From: an uncultured Clostridia bacterium | GTDB lineage: Bacteria; Bacillota; Clostridia; Christensenellales; Pumilibacteraceae | Assembly (NCBI GenBank): GCA_948440265.1 | Contig: CAOJOK010000006.1 | Coordinates: forward strand, 1 to 64,000 | Direction: 5' to 3' | Length of the DNA stretch: 64,000 bases | Part shown: positions 53,848-62,022 of the stretch, piece after piece | Layout: every line of letters starts with the position of its first letter | How positions within the stretch are numbered: the first letter of the stretch is position 1 | The notes under the pieces: model-generated | Databases searched by the model: none | Told to the model about the DNA's origin: nothing | Seen by the model: only the letters and a program-made list of their open reading frames with translations | Made by a program: the position numbers and the translations under genes

Positions 53848-54180
53848 CTAATAGCTTCCCGTCAAAAGCGGTATGCCGACGGCGGTGTATTCTTCTCTCT
53901 GCGCTATCATTATATTGACTTTTTTTCCGCACACGACTTCATAGCCGTTTACAAAGTCGCTGTAACAGTAATATACGGTCACGCCGTCGAACTGCTCCGT
54001 CCACAAAAGCGTCGCGCCCATTCTCGACTGCACGGCTTCTGCCGATATGTGCGTATCGGCGCGCACGCAGCCGCCCTCGCGCGTGACCGAATACGGGCTC
54101 AGTCTTTCGACGTCGCCGCGCATACTCAATCCGAACAGTATCAATAAGACGGCAATCAACGCCGCAAATGCTTTTTTCAT
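53848..54180 (-). CDS. Small membrane-anchored or secreted protein, unknown
   Basis: The 110-residue protein has an N-terminal hydrophobic helix (3-20) and a compact extracytoplasmic domain ending VNIMIAQREEYTAVGIPLLTGSY. The ending recalls small YwmB-like proteins that precede spoIID/spoIIQ in other Firmicutes, but the resemblance is weak and the chain is short. It is upstream of the spoIIQ-like gene on the same strand, so a sporulation link is possible. GGAG precedes the ATG. In the 270 bases between it and the next terminator I see no other gene. Confidence 0.55.
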   Translation of the reverse strand: MKKAFAALIAVLLILFGLSMRGDVERLSPYSVTREGGCVRADTHISAEAVQSRMGATLLWTEQFDGVTVYYCYSDFVNGYEVVCGKKVNIMIAQREEYTAVGIPLLTGSY

Positions 54181-54350
54181 TTATCCGACTCCTTTTTCTT
54201 TCACGGCGGATTATGGACGATAATGCGGAAAATAAACGTATGATTTAAAAAAATATACGATTGAGGATATTGTAAAACGAAGCAATGTTTTGTCGATTTT
54301 GCCGAGTATATCGCCTGACACAGAACTGTTTTTACGGTGTTATCCCACGC

Positions 54351-54387
54351 AAAAAACCGTACCGCCTGTCTTTCGAAAGGCGGTACG
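54351..54387 (-). terminator. Terminator of the locus 2 GH3 gene
   Basis: On the minus strand CGTACCGCC and GGCGGTACG form a nine-bp stem around a loop with TTTCGAAAG, followed by GTTTTTT. Confidence 0.88.
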
Positions 54388-54451
54388 ATTCGTTTGGAGA
54401 AAAATGAGTGTTATCGTTCGGCTTTAGTGTAAGGTCTGCCGAACGACCGTT

Positions 54452-57400
54452 TTAGGCATTACGTTTTTTGAAGCCGAGTATTACGGTTATCACCGTCCAG
54501 GCTACGCCTGCCACAAGCAGTACGCCGAATATGACGTCGAACGCGATGAGCGTTGCCTGCCACCAGGGCATTATCTTGACTATGCGCGTCGTGGAACCGA
54601 TGCCGTTCATAGCCGACGAATTGGCAACCATATAGCAGACGCGTTTTGCGGCAAGTCTCATAGCCCAAGCCATATCGGCATAGTCGCCCTCGCCTGCGGA
54701 ATTCGGCTTATACGCGTTGAACTGCGCTTCGTGGCCCGAGCCGTCTGGAATGTCGCAGCCGCCCGTGTAAACGCCGTATGCCAGCTCGAAGTACGGGGAG
54801 TTATCCTGTTTGCCGTTCATATCCGTATACATATCGGTGACGATTACGCCTTTCATTCCGCACTCGCCGCGCAAGAAGTCCTGACCCAATACGCCGTCCG
54901 ACGGTCCTGCCATAGTGCCGAGTCTGGCGAACGAAGCCATCGTATTGAATGCTCCGCCTATCGTTATCGGCAGCTCGAACGCGCGCAGGTATATCTCTCT
55001 CAAAGCCTGTTCCGTAACCCAGACGCCGACGCCGTGGCGCGCGTTTTCCTGGTCGTTTACGACGCAGTGCTTATTGTAGACGTGCACGCCCTTTTCTTCG
55101 ATACCCAAGGATTCGTGCGCCGCGATGAGACCCGTCAACATTCCGCATTCGCTGTAATACTCCGCCGTTCTGCCGAGGTACGGGCTGCGGTGAATGTTCG
55201 CGCCTATGCCGTACAGACCGGAGCAGCCGCACCATATACCGTCTTCGCCGATTATGTTGCCGACCTTGCGCGCCAAATCTCTGTTGAAGGTTGCCGCGAT
55301 TATTCCGTTTGCGGGGAATGCCGTCGTCTTCTTGTTATAGTTGGGGTCGGTGGTCTTGCCGTCGATGGGATTGCCCTTCTCGTCGAGGTTGCCCGCTTTG
55401 ATTTCCTTACGGGTAGCCAAACCTTCCTTGTCCTGACTGTATTTTCTGTTGAAGCCGTTGGGTCCGTTCTCGTCGTTGGTTTCGGGTTTGACGATGGACT
55501 CCACAAGCGCGGTGTTGTGATAGCCCGTGCTTACCAGCGTCGCAATCTCGTCCCAGGTGAGCTGGTCCATAAACGTATCCCAGGCAGGGTCGTCTATTTC
55601 TATGTGTTTGCCCTCGCTGTCATAGCGCATATTGACAAGCACTAGTCCGGCGCTCTTGCCGTAAGTCGGGTACGCTTTCTTTTCCTTATCCTTTGCTATC
55701 GGCTTTTTATATTCGACGGGGCACTGTTTGAGAATGTCGTCCGCCATTGTCTGCGTCGCGGTGAGCTTCGGCACGCCGTTTACTCTGTCCAAAGATACCG
55801 TGCCTTCCCAATCGCTTCTGTCATAGTATTTGACGGAGTTGTTTCCCCTGCCTTCATAGCGGTTGATGTCCGCATAGCCGAACAGGTTGCCTATCTGCTG
55901 TCCCGTTGCGTCGGAGTATGCGTATCTCTGGTCGTTGAAGGTCAGAGATATTTTTTCCGTCATACCTGCGGTTGCCGTGCCGACGAGTTTGGACTCTGCC
56001 GCGCCCTTGGCTTTAAGCACGTTGTTCACTGCGTTGTGCGCGTCGGTTGCCGCGGTAAGGTAATAATCGCCGGGCATTATGACGTACGTTCCGGAGCCGT
56101 ACACGTCATAGGACGTGAAGTATTTTTCGTCGACGGGTATCGTCAAGGTCTGGCTTGCGCCGGGCGCCAAAACGTCCGTCTTGCCGAACTCGACAAGCTC
56201 TACCGACGGAACCTGTATTTGGTTCTTCTTCGCGTATTCGCCGTAGGGCTTGGAAACGTATATCTGAACGGTTTCCTTGCCGCTGTACGTCTTACCCGTA
56301 TTCTTTACGGTTACCGTCACATTGTATGTGCGCGAACCGCTCTTGCTTACTTTGAAGTTCGAATACTCGAACTCGGTGTACGACTTGCCGTATCCGAAGG
56401 GATATGCGACGACTTTGGAGTAATCGTAATTGCCGACTTTTGCCGCGCCGAGCACGCTGTCTTCATATCTGGTTTCCGTGTAACGGTAGCCGAGATACAT
56501 ACCTTCCTGATATACGACGTATGCGTGAAGGGTAGGTTCGGGAACGAACATATTGCCCTTCTGGCTTTCGATGCCGTACTTTGCCGCATCGGCGTATTCC
56601 CAATAACCGTAGTTTACGTTTACGGGGTTCATAGTGTGGTCCATCCAGAACGTGTCGGAGAGTTTGCCCGACGGAACGTATTCGCCCGTGAGCAGTTTTG
56701 CCACTGCCGTCGCGCCGTTCTGTCCGAGTGCGCCCACCCACAAAGCCGCGTCGACGCCGTACTGACTGTCGTATAAAAAGTCTGCCGCAATCGTGCTGGC
56801 GGAGTTTATTATGAGCACGACTTTCTTGAAGGTGCCGCTGTCTTTAAGCGCTTTCAAGCCTTTCAGCGTGTCCATTTCTTTCTGCGTCAAGTGCAGATAA
56901 TCGCCGTTATAGCCGTCGGAAGCGCCCGTCATTTTGAGGTCGCTGCCTTCGCCGCCGACACGGGCGATGATGAACACAGCCGCATCGCCGTATTGTGCGA
57001 ACGTGCTTTCTTCCGTCTTGACTACGTTCCAGGGCACGCCGCCGATGTATACGCCGCCGCTTCCTGCCCAACCGCTGCTGTATCTGCGGTAGTCGGTTTC
57101 GGGGTTATACGAGCCTGCGCTGCCCCAGGAGCTGCTGTTGGGACCGGTGTACCACTTGTCCTTGCTTGTATAGTTGGTTTTAAGCGTGGGGTTCACCGTT
57201 ATGCCCGCCGCCTCGAAAGCGTCGTAAAAGTTTACCGCTTTCGACGTATCGACGGAGCCGCTGCCCGTGCCGCCGTATATGGGGTCGCCGCTGGCAATAC
57301 CGAACACGCTGACGTTTCTGTTTCCCGAAGTGAGCGGCAGAGCGTTGTTCTCGTTCTTCAAGAGAACGGCGCCCTCTTTCATCGCTTCTTCCGTCATCTT

Positions 57401-57634
57401 CGCGCCTGCTTCTATGAGCTGACCGAGATTGTCGTATTCGGACTTATAATATTCGGTATCTTCGTCCTTTGCGTTCTCGTCCGTTATCGTTTTAAACGAC
57501 TGGCAGCCGAGCGCGCTGTTTATTGCGGACGCGTTTTCGGTGGCGATTATCGTGCCGACAAGGCAGATTCCGAATAATACGGTAAACGCCACAATTGCTA
57601 TCCTCTGTAACAGAGCCGTTAATTTTTTTGACAT
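54452..57634 (-). CDS. Doubly anchored GH3 enzyme with inverted domain order (locus 2)
   Basis: The 1060-residue protein has the same plan as the locus 1 enzyme. It has an N-terminal helix (about 11-31), the sandwich domain first (MKEGAVLLKNENNALPL at about 85), the YPFGYGKSYTEF turn and FnIII-like domain. The TIM barrel follows, with KHCVVNDQENARHG and nucleophile Asp in GVIVTDMY (about 930). A C-terminal helix (about 1022-1055) reads PWWQATLIAFDVIFGV, sharing the pattern WWQxxLIAxxVIFGV with locus 1. Catalytic motifs are intact. It is predicted to be extracellular and held at both ends. It lies 13 bases after the small four-helix gene and ends at a strong terminator. Confidence 0.87.
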   Translation of the reverse strand: MSKKLTALLQRIAIVAFTVLFGICLVGTIIATENASAINSALGCQSFKTITDENAKDEDTEYYKSEYDNLGQLIEAGAKMTEEAMKEGAVLLKNENNALPLTSGNRNVSVFGIASGDPIYGGTGSGSVDTSKAVNFYDAFEAAGITVNPTLKTNYTSKDKWYTGPNSSSWGSAGSYNPETDYRRYSSGWAGSGGVYIGGVPWNVVKTEESTFAQYGDAAVFIIARVGGEGSDLKMTGASDGYNGDYLHLTQKEMDTLKGLKALKDSGTFKKVVLIINSASTIAADFLYDSQYGVDAALWVGALGQNGATAVAKLLTGEYVPSGKLSDTFWMDHTMNPVNVNYGYWEYADAAKYGIESQKGNMFVPEPTLHAYVVYQEGMYLGYRYTETRYEDSVLGAAKVGNYDYSKVVAYPFGYGKSYTEFEYSNFKVSKSGSRTYNVTVTVKNTGKTYSGKETVQIYVSKPYGEYAKKNQIQVPSVELVEFGKTDVLAPGASQTLTIPVDEKYFTSYDVYGSGTYVIMPGDYYLTAATDAHNAVNNVLKAKGAAESKLVGTATAGMTEKISLTFNDQRYAYSDATGQQIGNLFGYADINRYEGRGNNSVKYYDRSDWEGTVSLDRVNGVPKLTATQTMADDILKQCPVEYKKPIAKDKEKKAYPTYGKSAGLVLVNMRYDSEGKHIEIDDPAWDTFMDQLTWDEIATLVSTGYHNTALVESIVKPETNDENGPNGFNRKYSQDKEGLATRKEIKAGNLDEKGNPIDGKTTDPNYNKKTTAFPANGIIAATFNRDLARKVGNIIGEDGIWCGCSGLYGIGANIHRSPYLGRTAEYYSECGMLTGLIAAHESLGIEEKGVHVYNKHCVVNDQENARHGVGVWVTEQALREIYLRAFELPITIGGAFNTMASFARLGTMAGPSDGVLGQDFLRGECGMKGVIVTDMYTDMNGKQDNSPYFELAYGVYTGGCDIPDGSGHEAQFNAYKPNSAGEGDYADMAWAMRLAAKRVCYMVANSSAMNGIGSTTRIVKIMPWWQATLIAFDVIFGVLLVAGVAWTVITVILGFKKRNA

Positions 57635-57647
57635 AATTTATCTCCCT

Positions 57648-58058
57648 TTATTCGTTTTCCGTCTTTTCCTGTTTCAAAAATACGTTCGCGATATTTAACA
57701 CGAGCAGAATTGCGAACAGCGACGTGCAAGCCAAGAACTGCGGGCTGAACGTCGACGCCTGTATGCCCACCATAACTACGGAAACGTAGAAATAGATATT
57801 GTAGGCGTACAGCAGTAAAGCTATGAAGTCGGCAAGCGCAATCACGCAGCACGACCACTTTGCCTGTTTCAAAAAGGGCAGTACCGCCGCCACGGCGACG
57901 CCGACGAGCACGACGGCGAATGCGCCCCAGGACATATATCTCGACATATGAAACAGCGACGCATAGACGATTGCCGTCACGAGTGACAGCACAGCCAACC
58001 CTATCGAAACATAAAAGCCGTAGCTTTTGCTTTCGAAGAATTTTTTCACCTTATCCAT
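57648..58058 (-). CDS. Small four-helix membrane protein paired with GH3 (locus 2)
   Basis: The 136-residue protein starts MDKVKKFFESKSYGFYV at 58058, with GGAGG five bases upstream, and has four membrane helices (about 15-33, 45-62, 72-92, 105-125). The design matches the 141-residue protein of locus 1. Here it is the first gene of the GH3 operon, whereas in locus 1 it follows GH3. Upstream are two LytTR-type direct repeats. No enzymatic motif is visible. Confidence 0.75.
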   Translation of the reverse strand: MDKVKKFFESKSYGFYVSIGLAVLSLVTAIVYASLFHMSRYMSWGAFAVVLVGVAVAAVLPFLKQAKWSCCVIALADFIALLLYAYNIYFYVSVVMVGIQASTFSPQFLACTSLFAILLVLNIANVFLKQEKTENE

Positions 58059-58122
58059 TATTTCCTCCACATAAATTTCTTTCGGCAGTCTTCTTTCCGG
58101 ACAGAAGTCTCCCTTTGCGTCT

Positions 58123-58128
58123 ATAATA
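58123..58128 (-). promoter_or_regulatory. Putative -10 of the locus 2 GH3 operon
   Basis: TATTAT on the minus strand lies 27 bases from the nearest LytTR-type repeat, nearly the same distance as at the regulator's own promoter. No good -35 is present, in keeping with activator dependence. The leader would be about 58 bases. Confidence 0.5.
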
Positions 58129-58142
58129 ACACTTGCAAAAAG

Positions 58143-58176
58143 AAAAAAGCAGCTTACAGAATAAACTGCTTTTTTT
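58143..58176. terminator. Hairpin overlapping the LytTR operator
   Basis: AAAAAAGCAG (58143-58152) and CTGCTTTTTT (58166-58175) can pair with a 13-base loop. On the minus strand it would end the histidine kinase transcript with a T-run. It shares bases with the proximal direct repeat. Confidence 0.5.
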
Positions 58177-58189
58177 ACAGAACAAACTG
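58154..58189 (-). promoter_or_regulatory. LytTR-type paired direct repeats before the locus 2 GH3 operon
   Basis: On the minus strand CAGTTTGTTCTGTAA (58175-58189) and CAGTTTATTCTGTAA (58154-58168) are direct repeats with starts exactly 21 bases apart. That is the geometry of LytTR response-regulator sites. The same repeat appears before the LytTR regulator gene at 60270-60304. Confidence 0.78.
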
Positions 58190-58217
58190 AATTTATCCAA
58201 TTTTAAGGGCATACGGG

Positions 58218-59492
58218 CTATTTGCCCGTTCTTGTAAGATAGGCGGAAAGCGTAAACGTATCCTTATCCGCCGCAACGCTTATACTGCCGTGATATTTCC
58301 CCGCTATCATCTTCATACTCTTAAACCCGAACCCGTGATAGCCGCTGTCGCCCGTCTTTTTGGTCTGCGGCGTGCCCTGCACTATTTCCAGCTCGCCGTC
58401 GTAATAGTTCATTATATTCACAAACGCCACTTCGCCCCTGTTTTCCACGGTCACGCTCACGGTGCGTTTTTCCACGTCGGAAAGTTTGGCTACGGCTTCT
58501 ATAGCATTGTCGAGCGCGTTGCCGAACAGAGAGTATATGTCGCCCGCCTCCATAAAGTCCAGCGCCTTGCCGTCCGCCATACAGGAGAGCTTTATCCCGA
58601 GACCGTCGCATTTCAGGCTTTTTTCCGAAAGCACTACGTCCAGAACTTCGTTGCCCGTTTTGAAATCGGTGTCGTAAAAGTTTATGGCGCGCAATATTTC
58701 CTGCATTTCCTGCTGCGGCAGTTTACCGCCGCAAGACGCAAGGCGGTATTTCAAATCGTGGCACTTGACGTTTATGAGGTCTATATTTTCCTTGCTCATC
58801 TGATAGCGCTTTCTTTCCTGCTGCAAGATGCTTTTAACGACGCTGTTTTCTTCGCGGAGTTTATACGCGCGCTGCAGAGTTATCTGCACCAAAAGCGCGA
58901 ATATGCACAGAGCCACCGCATACAAATGTCGGCTCACGTTGGACGGGAAGCGGCTCAAACCGACGCAGATTATCACCATAACGATGGAAATTACGTTTTG
59001 CAGCCAGCCGCTGTTTTCATAGAACTTGTTTTTTGCCGCGTATCTTCCGAACACGAAGTATGCTATCGTATACGGTATCGGAAAGAATATGAATTCTGCC
59101 AGTATGACCGCCCATTCGCCGTGCGGCGATATGAACCGCCACAGATTAAAGATATTGCCTATTGCGAGAAGCAGACGCGACGAGGCGTGCTGAACCGCAT
59201 AGCCTGCCGAGCAGGCGGCAAGGAGCGGAAAGAATTTAACGTCGAAGCAAAACCGCATTGCAGCGACGGATACGGCGAACAGTCCGACATATCTCACGAA
59301 AGTATAGAGCCCCGTCCAAAAAGTCGACTGCGCCGAAACGGCGTCGGGTATGAACACGACGACCGCAAGGCTGACCATTATGCACAGCGTATAGCGCATA
59401 ACGAATTTTTTGCGTTTGGGCAGAGAGTACAGAAACAGCATTTCCGCCGCGAAAATCTGAATGAGCGTGGCGACATTGCTCAACGAAAACAT
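58218..59492 (-). CDS. GHKL sensor histidine kinase, AgrC/LytS-like
   Basis: The 424-residue protein has about six N-terminal membrane helices (1-200), a coiled linker and a GHKL kinase domain. Phospho-acceptor region: NVKCHDLKYRLAS (His about 243). N-box: FGNALDNAIEA. Glycine box: HGFGFKSMKMIAGKYHG. This is the HPK10/AgrC-like type that pairs with LytTR regulators, often sensing peptides or other small signals outside the cell. The signal is unknown. The ATG lies inside the 3' end of the regulator gene, whose G8 run forms part of its ribosome site. Confidence 0.9.
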   Translation of the reverse strand: MFSLSNVATLIQIFAAEMLFLYSLPKRKKFVMRYTLCIMVSLAVVVFIPDAVSAQSTFWTGLYTFVRYVGLFAVSVAAMRFCFDVKFFPLLAACSAGYAVQHASSRLLLAIGNIFNLWRFISPHGEWAVILAEFIFFPIPYTIAYFVFGRYAAKNKFYENSGWLQNVISIVMVIICVGLSRFPSNVSRHLYAVALCIFALLVQITLQRAYKLREENSVVKSILQQERKRYQMSKENIDLINVKCHDLKYRLASCGGKLPQQEMQEILRAINFYDTDFKTGNEVLDVVLSEKSLKCDGLGIKLSCMADGKALDFMEAGDIYSLFGNALDNAIEAVAKLSDVEKRTVSVTVENRGEVAFVNIMNYYDGELEIVQGTPQTKKTGDSGYHGFGFKSMKMIAGKYHGSISVAADKDTFTLSAYLTRTGK

Positions 59493-60199
59493 TTATCTCC
59501 CCCCCCGACGAATCTCGAATATGCCGCAAGAAACTCCTTTTTCTGCGGACGGGATATGGAAAGTTCGTCGCCGTCCACGACCACGCTGTCGCGTTTTATT
59601 TCGTCTATATATTTCATATTCACGAGATAACAGCGGTTGCATCTCGCGAAAAAGCTTCTGTTTATCTTCTTTTCCGCATTTATGAGAGTATCGTATTCCA
59701 TATAATCGCCGCCGACGGTATGCCACACGCAATAGTGTCCGCTCACTTCGAGATAGCGTACGGACGATATGCCGACCGTTCTTATATCCCTGCCGACCTT
59801 GATTTCCACGACGTCGTCCAGACGTTTGGCGGTGCGCGATATTGCTCTGCGCATTTTCATTGCGAAGTCGTATTTATTGACGGGCTTCACTATGAAATCG
59901 AGCGCTTCCACTTCATAGCCGCGTATGGCGTACTGCGCCATATTTGTTATGAACATTATTATGGCGTGTCTGTCTATCTCACGAAATTTTTTCGCCGCTT
60001 CCAGACCGCTCATTCCCGGCATATCTATGTCAAACAAAACTATATCGTAAACGGGGTTTGCTTTCAACAGGAACGTTTCCGCCTTTTCGAACTCGTCTGC
60101 CGTATAAGCAATATCTTCCTGCTTGAAAACGTAATCGAGATATTCTCTCGTCAACGCTCTGTCCTTCGAATTATCCTCGACAATGGCAATCCTTATCAT
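59480..60199 (-). CDS. LytTR-family response regulator
   Basis: The 239-residue protein has a receiver domain (1-120, phospho-acceptor Asp in YDIVLFDIDMPGMSG, Lys in VKPVNKYDF) and a LytTR DNA-binding domain (about 135-235: GISSVRYLEVSGHYC, RSFFARCNRCYLVNMKYI). It forms a two-component pair with the kinase whose gene it overlaps by 13 bases. LytTR domains bind paired direct repeats; such repeats sit upstream of this gene and of the GH3 operon, so both are likely targets. The last codons contain a run of eight G. Confidence 0.94.
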   Translation of the reverse strand: MIRIAIVEDNSKDRALTREYLDYVFKQEDIAYTADEFEKAETFLLKANPVYDIVLFDIDMPGMSGLEAAKKFREIDRHAIIMFITNMAQYAIRGYEVEALDFIVKPVNKYDFAMKMRRAISRTAKRLDDVVEIKVGRDIRTVGISSVRYLEVSGHYCVWHTVGGDYMEYDTLINAEKKINRSFFARCNRCYLVNMKYIDEIKRDSVVVDGDELSISRPQKKEFLAAYSRFVGGGDKCFR

Positions 60200-60236
60200 A
60201 TCGTTTTTCCCGTCCCGTTATAAACTATACCGATAT

Positions 60237-60304
60237 ATTATACCACATACGGCATTTTTGTTTTCGCCGCACAGAACGAACTGTCGTTTTCACAGAATAA
60301 ACTG
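60237..60304 (-). promoter_or_regulatory. Autoregulated LytTR promoter: TATAAT plus paired direct repeats
   Basis: On the minus strand CAGTTTATTCTGTG (60291-60304) and CAGTTCGTTCTGTG (60270-60283) repeat at a 21-base spacing. They are followed 27 bases later by a perfect TATAAT (60237-60242) without a -35. This matches a promoter activated by a LytTR protein bound just upstream of the -35 region. Confidence 0.8.
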
Positions 60305-60305
60305 C

Positions 60306-60337
60306 AAAAACAAAGGCGAAGCTTTTTCAGCCTCGCC
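60306..60337 (-). terminator. Terminator of the mscL operon
   Basis: On the minus strand GGCGAGGC pairs with GCTTCGCC (one G-U) around TGAAAAA, followed by TTTGTTTTT. Confidence 0.82.
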
Positions 60338-60343
60338 GTATTA

Positions 60344-60655
60344 TTACTCTTGCGCTTTGTCGTCTATATTGCATCTTTTGGGTTTCAGTCGGTCGTACAC
60401 CACGTTCACGGTATCGCCCTCGTCAAGCGGTGCGGTACCGCTCGCGCAGTCCGACGCCTTAACCTTTATATCAATAGGCTTTTTCACTCCGTCGATTGAC
60501 AGGGATACTTTGAAAACCGAAGCGGGATTGCGGCTTACGCGCCCCACTCCGAAATTGCTCACGCCTGCGGATTTGACTTTCAGCACTCTGCCCTCGGAGT
60601 GCGCTTCGTTTTCCGATTTTATCTTATATATTCTGCAGCTTGTTACGACAGACAT
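60344..60655 (-). CDS. Small soluble protein of unknown function
   Basis: The 103-residue protein has no signal peptide or membrane helix. It looks beta-rich (CRIYKIKSE, VFKVSLSIDGVKKPIDIKVKASD, GDTVNVVYDRLKPKRC) with an SNFGVGRVSRNP loop. No family was recognised. It starts 26 bases after the mscL stop and shares its terminator, so it is cotranscribed with mscL. Confidence 0.6.
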   Translation of the reverse strand: MSVVTSCRIYKIKSENEAHSEGRVLKVKSAGVSNFGVGRVSRNPASVFKVSLSIDGVKKPIDIKVKASDCASGTAPLDEGDTVNVVYDRLKPKRCNIDDKAQE

Positions 60656-60681
60656 AACTCGTCTCCTATTTCGGCTACCGC

Positions 60682-61269
60682 TTATTTTTCGTCCGCACGG
60701 GCTTTAAGAAGGTCGCGTATTTCCGAAAGCAGCTGCTCGCTTGTGGCGGGAGCGTTCGCCTTTGCTTCGGCGGCTTTTCTCTCCTCCTCGGCTTTCGCTG
60801 CGGCGGTAAGTTCTTCTTCTTTGAGTATGATTGCTTTTTTGATTTCGGCTTTGGTTTTTCCCTGCGCTTTCAGTTCCTTTTTCAACGCTTTATATTCTTT
60901 TTTATTCAGCGTCTTATAGCCTGCCTGCGCCTTTTCCATTTTGGACTTCGCCGCCATAAATATGCGCAGGACGGTGAATATGCACAGCGCTATTATCAAA
61001 AAGTTCAAAATGCATTGCAGGAAGTTACCCCAATGCAGAGCGCACTCGGCGCGTGTTACGCCGTCTATGACTTCTTCGGGACGTATGACCCATTTCCAGT
61101 CGCTGATGTCAAGTCCGCCCGTCGCAAGCGATACGAGCGGCATAATGATATCGTTGACAAGGCTGGTTACGATTGCGCCGAACGCCGTACCTATGACGAC
61201 GCCGACAGCCATATCCACGATATTGCCCTTGGTGATAAATGCTTTAAAGTCGCTGAAAAACTTTTTCAT
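60682..61269 (-). CDS. mscL: Large-conductance mechanosensitive channel MscL, extended tail
   Basis: The 195-residue protein begins with the MscL pattern [45 protein letters not shown] (helix S1 and TM1), followed by a periplasmic loop and TM2 (about 85-108). MscL opens under membrane tension to release solutes on osmotic downshock. Typical MscL has about 130-150 residues; here a Lys/Glu/Ala-rich helical insertion of about 50 residues precedes the final [10 protein letters not shown] helix. A TTGATA-N17-TATAAT promoter and AAGGAG lie upstream. Confidence 0.94.
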   Translation of the reverse strand: MKKFFSDFKAFITKGNIVDMAVGVVIGTAFGAIVTSLVNDIIMPLVSLATGGLDISDWKWVIRPEEVIDGVTRAECALHWGNFLQCILNFLIIALCIFTVLRIFMAAKSKMEKAQAGYKTLNKKEYKALKKELKAQGKTKAEIKKAIILKEEELTAAAKAEEERKAAEAKANAPATSEQLLSEIRDLLKARADEK

Positions 61270-61301
61270 ACCTATCTTCTCCTTTTGTTCTCAACATCGA
61301 A

Positions 61302-61330
61302 ATTATATCACACGGTATGAAAATTATCAA
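61302..61330 (-). promoter_or_regulatory. Sigma-A promoter of mscL
   Basis: On the minus strand TTGATA (61325-61330), 17 bases, then TATAAT (61302-61307), about 33 bases before the ATG. Confidence 0.82.
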
Positions 61331-61373
61331 CAATTTTCACAGGGTTTTCACAAAAGGAATAAAACGGTAACCG

Positions 61374-61979
61374 TTATTTACGGGCTATAAGAAGTAAATC
61401 TCTATCGCCCGTCGTCTTCTCTTTATAATTTTCAAACGTGTTCACGACCGTAAGTCCTGCTTCCGACAGTAGAGTGTGAACTTCTTTCGTATCCAGCGCG
61501 CTGTAATAAAACGTCTCGCCGTACATATCCCCCGCGACTTCGCCGAGGCGGTTTCCGTGCGTGAACAGAAGATATGCGCCTTCTTTCATAAGCGCCGAGA
61601 GTTTTTTATACAAGCCGTACTGCTCGTCCAAAGAGATATGCCACAGACTGTCGAATGCGATTATGCCGTCAAACTTTTCCTGCGATTGAAAATTCAATAT
61701 GTTTGCCTCTTGAAAATCGGCATTGTCCAATTTGAGCGACTCGGCTTTTTTTATCATTCCGGGCGATATATCTATTCCGAGAACTTTAAACCCTTTTGCC
61801 GACAAAAAGCTGTCAATCGGATAGCCCGTGCCGCAACCGATATCCAATATTTTTCCGCCCGATTTTATATGCCGTGCGAACTCCGCTATGCAGGTATTTA
61901 CCTTTGTTTTGGACCGAAACGCCTGCCAATCGTCACAGATTTTGTCATACGCCTTTTTATTTTTTTCCGAATAGTTCAT
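61374..61979 (-). CDS. Class I SAM-dependent methyltransferase
   Basis: The 201-residue protein has the Rossmann methyltransferase motifs: motif I KILDIGCGTGYPID (about 43-56), motif II VLGIDISPGMIKKAE (about 67-81), motif III-like FDGIIAFDSLWHIS, and a conserved C-terminus (GDRDLLLIARK). The substrate cannot be predicted; it is of the general Methyltransf_11/25 kind. It lies 43 bases after the MATE gene on the same strand and may be cotranscribed with it. Confidence 0.85.
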   Translation of the reverse strand: MNYSEKNKKAYDKICDDWQAFRSKTKVNTCIAEFARHIKSGGKILDIGCGTGYPIDSFLSAKGFKVLGIDISPGMIKKAESLKLDNADFQEANILNFQSQEKFDGIIAFDSLWHISLDEQYGLYKKLSALMKEGAYLLFTHGNRLGEVAGDMYGETFYYSALDTKEVHTLLSEAGLTVVNTFENYKEKTTGDRDLLLIARK

Positions 61980-62022
61980 ACTCGATTCCTTTTACGCCGA
62001 TTTCGGGTTACAGTATTTTTAT

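Noticed and set aside
54181..54451. Possible LytTR half-site (ACAGAACTG near 54319) in the gap before the locus 2 terminator
   Set aside because: Only one short imperfect copy is present and there is no 21-base partner, so it is not counted as a regulon member.
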